Below, one piece after another: positions 1-4,220 of a DNA stretch of 5,247 nucleotides. The position numbers and the translations under genes are program-made. A model generated the notes under the pieces. That model searched no databases, had not been told where the DNA came from, and saw nothing but the letters and a program-made list of their open reading frames with translations. Every line of letters begins with the position of its first letter. The first letter of the stretch is position 1. Source of the stretch: Patescibacteria group bacterium (GTDB lineage Bacteria > Patescibacteriota > Gracilibacteria > UBA1369 > PNNO01); NCBI GenBank assembly GCA_018821175.1, contig JAHJMX010000134.1, positions 1 to 5,247 of the forward strand, read 5' to 3'.

Positions 1-1
1 T

Positions 2-178
2 GAGATGTGGGAAAAGTGGAAGTCCTTCCAGATATCCTACCGCATAGCCTTCGATGAATTCCGAAACGGAAACCGGGAAGTTGAGTTCCCACTTGGCACC
101 TACAAGATGAGACTTCAGCAAAACGTAAAAGTCTCCCTCGAGCACGTCATCTACGAAATATCCCCACCCTTCGAGTAG
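2..178 (+). CDS. C-terminal fragment of a putative transposase (5' end outside window)
   Basis: An open frame enters from the left edge and stops at TAG 176-178, giving 58 residues. The tail reads as a helical stretch rich in W, F, R and E, followed by the motif REVEFPLGTYKMR and about 20 further residues. The FP-x-GTY pattern near the C-terminus resembles the tails of IS200-like/REP-associated (Y1, HUH) transposases, but I recognise this only from memory of the family. The catalytic HUH and Tyr motifs would lie upstream of the window and cannot be checked. The neighbours are all transposable elements, which agrees with a transposase origin. It could equally be the tail of an unrelated hypothetical protein. 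The reading frame is fairly safe; the family is a guess. Confidence 0.4.
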   Translation, partial: EMWEKWKSFQISYRIAFDEFRNGNREVEFPLGTYKMRLQQNVKVSLEHVIYEISPPFE

Positions 179-357
179 AATCCAGAAGTACCAGTGATAA
201 CCGAAAATCGCTAAAAAGACCGACAAGTGTATCTAAAGCCTCGAAATGAGAGGATTTGAGCCAATTTTCAGCCCATCATAAACGATAAAATCCAGAGAAA
301 AACAACCAAAACCAAAATCCTTAAAACCCTACCCAGCTCACGGAAATTCAATATAAA
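179..357. other. A-rich intergenic spacer without a recognisable gene
   Basis: No convincing coding frame or RNA gene is visible. The top strand is unusually rich in A and poor in G from about 280 to 357. It separates the tail of the first gene from the IS256 remnant and may be the 3' non-coding end of the first element plus host DNA. The IS256-like protein similarity starts abruptly near 383, so a deletion or recombination junction lies close to the right edge of this spacer. Confidence 0.4.
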
Positions 358-388
358 AAATCAACCCGGGTGGGGGATTTCTTCTTTT
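358..388 (+). terminator. Terminator-like hairpin with T-rich tail
   Basis: AAATC (358-362) can pair with GATTT (376-380), and CCC (365-367) with GGG just inside, leaving a small bulge and a short loop. The pyrimidine-rich tail CTTCTTTT (381-388) follows. It lies about 180 bp after the stop of the first gene and directly before the IS256 remnant. The stem is imperfect and the T tract interrupted, so this is a weak candidate, and it may instead be a chance product of the junction. Confidence 0.3.
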
Positions 389-895
389 GGCAAGCTGGCT
401 GTCATCCAAAGATGTCAATGGCACAAGCGGGAAAACATCGTCTCCTATCTCCCTAAAAGTGAACAGAAATGGATGCGCAAACGCTTACAGCAAGCCTATA
501 ACAGGCCTACGTATAATGAGGCATCCAAAGCACTTTCAAAGATAGAAAAGGAGCTCTCGGAGCGCAACCAATCTGCCGAAGGAAGTCTCCAAGAGGGACT
601 TGAAGAAACGTTGACGCTCCACAAGCTCGGAGTATTTTCCATCATTGGGACCTCATTCAAAACCACCAATTGCATCGAATCCATCAACTCACAGGCAGAA
701 GAAATTTGTGGAAAAGTGGACCACTGGAAGAACTCAAACCAGCGACAAAGATGGCTTGCAGCCGCGTTAACAGATATTGAGGGACGGCTGTATCGGGTGC
801 GAGGACGCCAGCATTTAGGCAAACTGCGAGAGGCTCTGATGACACACATATTTGGGGAGAACCAGGAGAGGAGGCAAAAGGAAATAGCCGCGTAA
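383..895 (+). pseudogene. IS256-family (mutator-type) transposase, 5'-truncated
   Basis: About 170 C-terminal residues of an IS256-family DDE transposase remain; full members have around 400. The family-typical block AVIQRCQWHKRENIVSYLPK starts near 397, upstream of the first in-frame ATG (473), so that ATG is not a true start. Further hallmarks are EGLEETLTLHKLG and the motif TTNCIESIN, which holds the conserved catalytic Glu (codon 677-679), then KVDHWKNSNQRQRWLAAAL and the IE-x-RL-x-RVRG tail. Both catalytic Asp residues would lie in the missing part, so the protein cannot be an active transposase. No stop or frameshift interrupts the remaining frame, so the truncation looks fairly recent or the reading is merely uneroded. 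The family is clear; the exact left breakpoint (about 375-390) is estimated from where similarity fades. Confidence 0.85.
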
Positions 896-918
896 ACGAA
901 ACCGGAGGCTACTTTCAA

Positions 919-945
919 GTTTCAACTAAGAAAAGGATTGACTCT
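919..945 (+). repeat. Possible right terminal repeat of the IS256 remnant
   Basis: IS256-family elements end in imperfect inverted repeats of roughly 25 bp shortly after the transposase stop. The stretch beginning TTTCAACTAAG, 24 bp after the stop at 895, has the right position and a general likeness to such ends. The matching left repeat is missing with the 5' half of the element, so the call cannot be verified inside the window. Confidence 0.3.
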
Positions 946-966
946 TGAAATATTCCATTTTACTAT
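938..966 (+). promoter_or_regulatory. Sigma70-like promoter for the lipoprotein genes
   Basis: TTGACT (938-943) is a 5/6 match to the -35 consensus. TACTAT (961-966) is a 4/6 match to the -10 element and keeps its three key positions (first T, second A, last T). The spacing is exactly 17 bp. Transcription would start near 973, giving a leader of about 35 nt before the ATG at 1009. The -35 box falls where the end of the IS256 remnant is expected, so the promoter may be a hybrid of IS and host DNA. Confidence 0.6.
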
Positions 967-1008
967 GCATTCATAAAGGTGCGTTTCCCAAATCCAAGAG
1001 GTAGTTAG

Positions 1009-1464
1009 ATGTTTAAAACCAATATATTAGGAACTGTGATCTGTTTTTGTTTTCCTGCTTTTTTCTTAAGTTGTGCCCAGTCCTCGACGCAAAAAAGCAC
1101 ACCAGGGACGATACAGGCGATAAAAATAATGGTGTACAATCCATATCCCCCAAAGAATCAGACAAAAGATCTTCACACATTTGTCCTCACAACCGCAGAG
1201 ATAAAGGCGTTTTCCAAGGTGGCTCCACCCCTTTCAGAACACAATAATACAAGTTGTGACTGTGGCATTCCTCGTTTTACCTTCAAGGTTATTTACAAAG
1301 GGGGGAATGCAATTTCGGGGCATTTTTTCCACGGGCCGGATAAACTCAAGGTGAGTGGTACTGGTGGAGCGGGAACCATATCTGGAACCAAGGCTGTATA
1401 TGAATTCCTTGTCACCCTTATCAAAAAACGATCCTTGTGGGGAAAGACCTCAAGTACGCCATGA
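1009..1464 (+). CDS. Small putative lipoprotein of unknown function
   Basis: 151 residues. The start is ATG 1009, with AAGAGG (996-1001) 7 nt upstream as a good ribosome binding site. The N-terminus is a signal peptide: basic MFK, a hydrophobic core at residues 5-20, then FLSC with Cys22 as the likely lipidation site. Phe at -3 makes the lipobox loose by the enterobacterial rule, though such variants are accepted in spirochaetes. The mature part starts with a low-complexity S/T/Q linker (23-34) and then has a probable beta-rich domain containing a CDC pair (Cys83, Cys85), the stretch RFTFKVIYKGG (89-99) and a Gly-rich segment (116-126). I do not recognise the domain. It would be anchored to a membrane facing the periplasm or surface. 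It sits behind a good promoter and 62 bp before a second lipoprotein-like gene, so the two may be co-transcribed. Confidence 0.75.
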   Translation: MFKTNILGTVICFCFPAFFLSCAQSSTQKSTPGTIQAIKIMVYNPYPPKNQTKDLHTFVLTTAEIKAFSKVAPPLSEHNNTSCDCGIPRFTFKVIYKGGNAISGHFFHGPDKLKVSGTGGAGTISGTKAVYEFLVTLIKKRSLWGKTSSTP

Positions 1465-1526
1465 AGATCCAATAACCCCTCTCTGCGTATGCAAATTTGA
1501 GAATGTACCGCTTATTGGAGCAACCC

Positions 1527-1796
1527 ATGAAATTGGAAAACCAAAAATTTTACAATGTAAAATATCCACAAAGAAGAGGTGAGCAGAGGTCATATTTTAT
1601 CAAAGGTCTTCTGCTCTCTGCTTCCCTCATCGCAGGTTCCGCGACAGCCTCATGTAAACCCACAGTGACGGGCAATATGAAAATTCCAAGAATGGACACT
1701 GACCGCGATTCCATTCCCGATAATGAGGATCAATGCCCGACAAAAGCGGGTCCCAGGGAGTACAAGGGGTGTCCAGAGAAGGTGACAACAAGGTAA
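1527..1796 (+). CDS. Short putative lipoprotein with one TSP3 motif; probably truncated
   Basis: 89 residues from ATG 1527, chosen because GGAG (1517-1520) sits 6 nt upstream. A TTG at 1497 and an ATG at 1503 are in frame but lack such a site. A basic N-region with RR at 16-17 precedes a hydrophobic core (about 24-39) and the lipobox-like TASC, with Cys43 as candidate lipidation site. After a short linker comes a clear thrombospondin type-3 calcium-binding motif: D57, D59, D61, IPD65, D68, C70-P, then AG and GCP (81-83). In OmpA-type proteins such repeats usually link to a C-terminal peptidoglycan-binding domain. Here the frame stops 6 residues after GCP. Either this is a genuine mini-lipoprotein or it is the front of a longer gene broken by a frameshift near 1780-1796. 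The motif is certain by eye; the function is not. Confidence 0.65.
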   Translation: MKLENQKFYNVKYPQRRGEQRSYFIKGLLLSASLIAGSATASCKPTVTGNMKIPRMDTDRDSIPDNEDQCPTKAGPREYKGCPEKVTTR

Positions 1797-2008
1797 ACAG
1801 CCACTCGCCCGTTGGCGCTGTCACCGTACTTGAGGACGGCACCATTGAGTTTCTTGGCTCTTCCGCGCACAAGCCTATCGATCGGGGATATGTCTCCATG
1901 GAATGTACAGATTACCCCTTCTCTTCCCGATACCGGTTTTCCCCAAATTTGGAAGAACTGGTGTGTGCAGATTGCACAAACTGCGTCAGCGCAACCCCCT
2001 GTCCCTGA
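1733..2008 (+). CDS. Ambiguous Cys-rich overlapping frame, possible continuation of the TSP3 gene
   Basis: A 91-codon frame, shifted by -1 relative to the TSP3 gene, overlaps its last 64 bases. ATG 1733 has GAGG (1725-1728) 4 nt upstream, so it could be translated alone. More plausibly its downstream part is the original continuation of the TSP3 protein after a frameshift. From about 1790 on it reads like protein, with VGAVTVLEDGTIEFLGSSA, and it ends in a Cys-rich tail (the Cys of ECTDY, then CADCTNC and PCP). I recognise no domain. A competing frame in phase with the TSP3 gene stays open from 1797 to TAA 2076-2078 and includes a Trp-containing segment (SPWNVQITPSLPDTGFPQIW), so the coding frame in 1797-2078 is unresolved. 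The whole stretch may be a decayed gene. Confidence 0.3.
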   Translation: MPDKSGSQGVQGVSREGDNKVNSHSPVGAVTVLEDGTIEFLGSSAHKPIDRGYVSMECTDYPFSSRYRFSPNLEELVCADCTNCVSATPCP

Positions 2009-2078
2009 GAGTGCCCACCTTCAAAGATTTGCCCTTAGCGCCTCGGGCTGCCAAATAGGGTATAAATCCTTCTACTAA

Positions 2079-2266
2079 CATCTCACCCCCTTTGGGGCTG
2101 CCCATGATTTGTTCCCGAAGTTATCGCGATAGGAAGAGAATCGTAAGAGATACAAACCGCATTTTTCGGTTTTCATCAAGTATCGATCAGCATCCTGACG
2201 TTGTGGAATTTTGTATTTTGGTACTTGCCCTCTCCCTTTTTCTAGCATTTGGCAGCATTCAAAGTC
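2079..2266. other. Intergenic region between the lipoprotein island and the IS91 element
   Basis: No frame here looks like a gene on either strand; the open frames lack a start signal or any recognisable motif. It contains a perfect 10-bp palindrome TATCGCGATA (2122-2131), a hairpin at 2154-2172, and the second copy (2095-2102) of an 8-bp direct repeat GGGCTGCC whose first copy is at 2045-2052. It probably includes the 3' untranslated region of the lipoprotein genes and host DNA bordering the IS91-type element. Confidence 0.4.
2154..2174 (+). terminator. Weak hairpin, possible terminator after the lipoprotein region
   Basis: AAACCG (2154-2159) pairs perfectly with CGGTTT (2167-2172) around a 7-nt loop, and the run of T starting at 2170 continues to 2173. 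It lies about 75 bp beyond the last open frame of the lipoprotein region. The stem is short and AT-rich and the T run is brief, so termination activity is uncertain. Confidence 0.25.
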
Positions 2267-2274
2267 AAGAAATC

Positions 2275-2298
2275 GGCCACCTAGGGACAACTCTCCCT
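2275..2298 (-). other. Candidate oriIS end of the IS91-type element
   Basis: This 24-bp stretch lies 47 bp beyond the transposase stop, on the side where IS91 oriIS belongs. It holds a perfect 5-bp stem AGGGA/TCCCT (2283-2287, 2294-2298) with a 6-nt loop and sits next to CAAG (2266-2269). Its first 16 bases match 3962-3977 at 11 of 16 positions, with the shared core CCAC then GGACAA. Placement is an inference; no nick site can be shown. Confidence 0.3.
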
Positions 2299-2344
2299 TT
2301 GCATCGCTGTGGCAGGTAAATCCCCTTGGCTGTTGAGAGTCGAA

Positions 2345-3865
2345 TCAGTATTCAGGATGATGCTGAATCTCATCAAAGTCTTGATAAGCAGCATCCTGTG
2401 TGTAGAGCTCTTCCGGGTACTCCGACTCAAAGAGCTCAAGAGTAGGGGAAGCGCGTGCCGGTGCGAAAGAGGGGGCTTCAATGGACTGGCCTGTGCCGAT
2501 AAGGTATCGGTTGACCTCACAAGGATCGGTGATAAAGGCAACGATCTTCATTTCCCCGCCGCAGGAGGGGCAGACCTTCATGTCGATGTCGTAGACGTGC
2601 TTGAGCAACTGCGACCATGAGCGTTTGGCACTGGTGCTTGGGGGAGGAAGCGCAGGGGAAATCTCTTCTTCTTTGTTCTCAACTGGTTTCTTGGGGACCA
2701 CCATGGACCGAAACTTGGCGTTGGGAGCCAATATACCGTGGTAGCGGAGTTGATGAAAGCGTGGGGGTGGGATTATGGCTGCCAGTTTTTCGATAAGCTC
2801 TGTGGGGGTGAACACCAGGTGAGAGGTCCCATCGTCCCAAGGGGTTTTGAGCATGAAGGTAATATCACCATTCGGGAGTTCCTCAAGGCTCTCTCCTGAT
2901 AAGGGCGGCCTTGTGATGTAGCAGCAGAGGTTGAAGAGACGCTTGCGATCCCAAGCAGGGATATGGGTAGCGGCATGGAGCGAGAAACCGTTCGATGCAT
3001 AACACAAATGTCCTGTTCGTTGGCCCTCGTGGGGATCCTGCAGAATGCGGCGTACTTTGTTGGGGGCGTTTTCTCCCAGGGCGATAAGGTGCTGGATGGA
3101 GGCTCCGGTGATTTGAGCGAGGGGGAGGTTGTATTGAAGGAGCGGATCCTGGTCCTTAAATCTCTCAAGTACTCCTTTGTGGTCGAGCATTTTGATGATG
3201 GCAGAGGAGATCTGCTCGGAGAGCTTCTTTATCTCCTCGTCTTTGGGCTTACTCGCCTTGATGAAGGCTGGCTTTTGAGAGTCACTTTGGTAGACGCCAT
3301 CGAGAAAGAGGGTGTGGAAGTGGAGGTTCATGTTGAGGGACGACCCGAACCTTTGCACGAAGGTGATGGCGCCCGTCTGGTAGTCGATGAAGGGGTGACG
3401 GCGAGAGCGGCGCTTGTACCAAGAGGAGATCTTCTTCACGAACACCCTGAGCACCAAGGTGGTGAGCTTGGGGTTGTAGGCGAGCAGATAGCGAAGTTGC
3501 TTTGGGAGGCTCAGCACAAACTGGCGGACTGGGACCTTTGGGAAGACGTCCTCCGTCAGGTGGAGGGCCATCTCGTTCATTCGACGTCCCATGCAGGAGG
3601 AGCAGAAGCCGCGCCCTTTGCAGGAAAAGGGGACGGCGTAACTCTTTTCGCAATGAGTGCATTTGAGCCGCACGAAGCCGTGAGCCAGCACTCCACACCG
3701 GATGTATGCGGCGAACTCCTGCTCAATGTGGGCTGGGAGGGGATCATGCTCCGTGAGTGAGGCGAAGGTGTTGAAGGTGGATCGAATCGCCTTGTAGAGG
3801 AGAGTCGCTTGTGGATTACGGGGCTTGTATTTGGCTGGTGGAGAGTGAGTGCAGGCGGCGACCAT
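2345..3865 (-). CDS. IS91-family transposase (HUH rolling-circle type)
   Basis: 506 residues, complete, on the minus strand. The ATG (complement of 3863-3865) has GGTGA (complement of 3875-3879) 9 nt upstream. IS91 transposases nick single-stranded DNA at oriIS and move by rolling-circle transfer to a tetranucleotide target. An N-terminal zinc-binding domain has Cys69, Cys72, Cys82, Cys88 and Cys91 (CTHC, CKGRGFCSSC) and is followed by the hallmark PVRQFVLSLP (112-121). The HUH metal site is HFH (His182, His184) within NLHFHTLFLDG. A conserved LRYHG segment offers Tyr375 as catalytic nucleophile; only one Tyr is obvious, as in many relatives, whereas classical IS91 uses two. A second zinc-knuckle-like CPSC (432-435) and an acidic tail end the protein. 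The frame is unbroken and the key residues are present, so it may be active. Top-strand open frames inside it are shadows. Confidence 0.93.
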   Translation of the reverse strand: MVAACTHSPPAKYKPRNPQATLLYKAIRSTFNTFASLTEHDPLPAHIEQEFAAYIRCGVLAHGFVRLKCTHCEKSYAVPFSCKGRGFCSSCMGRRMNEMALHLTEDVFPKVPVRQFVLSLPKQLRYLLAYNPKLTTLVLRVFVKKISSWYKRRSRRHPFIDYQTGAITFVQRFGSSLNMNLHFHTLFLDGVYQSDSQKPAFIKASKPKDEEIKKLSEQISSAIIKMLDHKGVLERFKDQDPLLQYNLPLAQITGASIQHLIALGENAPNKVRRILQDPHEGQRTGHLCYASNGFSLHAATHIPAWDRKRLFNLCCYITRPPLSGESLEELPNGDITFMLKTPWDDGTSHLVFTPTELIEKLAAIIPPPRFHQLRYHGILAPNAKFRSMVVPKKPVENKEEEISPALPPPSTSAKRSWSQLLKHVYDIDMKVCPSCGGEMKIVAFITDPCEVNRYLIGTGQSIEAPSFAPARASPTLELFESEYPEELYTQDAAYQDFDEIQHHPEY

Positions 3866-4012
3866 GGAAGTAGGTCACCGCAATGTTGGTGCCACTGGGC
3901 GGCTTACTAAGTCTAGCGCCCGTTTTCAGGAGGTAGCGCCAATTCATGACACTCACTAAGTGACCACGGGTGGACAAGGGGGTGTCCGCAGATGGTCAAT
4001 TCACCGCCACAC
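3866..4012. other. Structured non-coding region: IS91 upstream end and junction to IS110 left end
   Basis: No gene is visible. The region contains two 7-bp direct repeats TAGCGCC (3914-3920 and 3934-3940, 20 bp apart), two copies of ACTAAGT (3906-3912 and 3955-3961), the odd palindrome TCACTAAGTGA (3953-3963), and a hairpin at 3970-3989 (GTGGACA/TGTCCGC, one wobble pair). The part next to 3865 must carry the promoter and terIS side of the IS91-type element; the IS110 left end begins somewhere further right. The boundary cannot be drawn from one copy. Confidence 0.4.
3962..3989 (-). other. Candidate terIS-side hairpin of the IS91-type element
   Basis: GTGGACA (3970-3976) pairs with TGTCCGC (3983-3989), one wobble pair, around a 6-nt purine loop. 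The 16 bases 3962-3977 resemble 2275-2290 on the other side of the transposase gene in the same orientation (11 of 16 identical, core CCAC-N4-GGACAA). Each copy overlaps the first arm of a hairpin. This pairing of similar motifs around the gene suggests the element's two ends, but it could be coincidence. Confidence 0.25.
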
Positions 4013-4218
4013 CCGTCACACCACCCATGACGGCAATAACCCCACATAACTCTTATGACACATGTCATTCGTAGGCATTATGGGGGTATGGCGTCCAGAA
4101 CTACTCATGCATCATCTCCCATAAGGCAACTCCCGAATAAAGCAAAGTGGCATTCTCCCTTGGTTGTGGGTAGAGTTAATCAACAACTAAAAACCAAACC
4201 CGCATCAAAGGAGAATGC
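4013..4218 (+). ncRNA. Putative IS110 bridge-RNA region (leader of the recombinase gene)
   Basis: IS110-group elements carry a structured non-coding RNA of roughly 150-200 nt in the left end, just before the recombinase gene. Its two internal loops pair with target and donor DNA. Here the 206 bases before the gene can form, in order: a 5' hairpin CCGTCA/TGACGG (4013-4018, 4028-4033); a 9-bp stem with one wobble, TTATGGGGG/CTCCCATAA (4078-4086, 4116-4124), around a 29-nt loop; and a long interrupted stem (4150-4171 with 4198-4218). Position, size and the two looped stems fit a target-binding and a donor-binding loop. Pairings were found by eye, the RNA ends are unknown, and guide matches cannot be tested without the right end of the element and an empty site. 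Confidence 0.45.
4150..4218 (+). promoter_or_regulatory. Long hairpin burying the Shine-Dalgarno site of the IS110 recombinase
   Basis: GCATTCTCCCTTG (4150-4162) pairs with CAAAGGAGAATGC (4206-4218), 12 of 13 positions. Beyond a 2x1 internal loop, TGTGGGT (4165-4171) pairs with ACCCGCA (4198-4204) with one wobble. The 3' arm contains the AAAGGAG ribosome binding site (4207-4213) and ends 2 nt before the ATG at 4221. Folding would block translation from transcripts that include the 5' arm. The same fold may be the donor-binding part of a bridge RNA. Confidence 0.6.
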
Positions 4219-4220
4219 TC

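Larger units (their letters stand above)
2270..3989 (-). mobile_element. IS91-family (rolling-circle) insertion sequence, ends approximate
   Basis: The element is inferred from the intact IS91-type transposase on the minus strand and the structured non-coding DNA on both sides. On the low-coordinate side, after the transposase 3' end where oriIS is expected, CAAG (2266-2269) is followed within 20 bp by a hairpin (2283-2298). CAAG/GAAC-type tetranucleotides flank oriIS in known IS91 elements. On the 5' side of the gene, a 7-bp stem with one wobble (3970-3989) could mark terIS. A length near 1.7 kb suits the family. IS91 makes no target duplications and has no clear inverted repeats, so the ends cannot be fixed from one copy. 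Confidence 0.4.

Noticed and set aside
12..720. GGAAAAGTGGA occurring near the left edge (about 9-19) and again at 710-720
   Set aside because: Short, purine-rich and inside two different coding frames; most likely coincidence.
496..918. 140-codon open frame on the minus strand
   Set aside because: Exact shadow of the IS256-family transposase remnant on the other strand, with no recognisable protein features.
2086..2097. CCCC-CTTT-GGGG hairpin as a terminator
   Set aside because: Only four base pairs and no T tract afterwards; too weak to call.
2075..2541. Short frames on both strands between the lipoprotein region and the IS91 gene, some running into it
   Set aside because: They overlap one another on opposite strands, lack ribosome sites and motifs, and some extend into the transposase gene antisense.
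2963..3760. Long 265-codon open frame on the plus strand
   Set aside because: It lies antisense to the IS91-family transposase, whose motifs are unmistakable. Its composition (many Gly, Glu, Val, Leu) is that of a mirror frame, and no ribosome site or known motif supports it.
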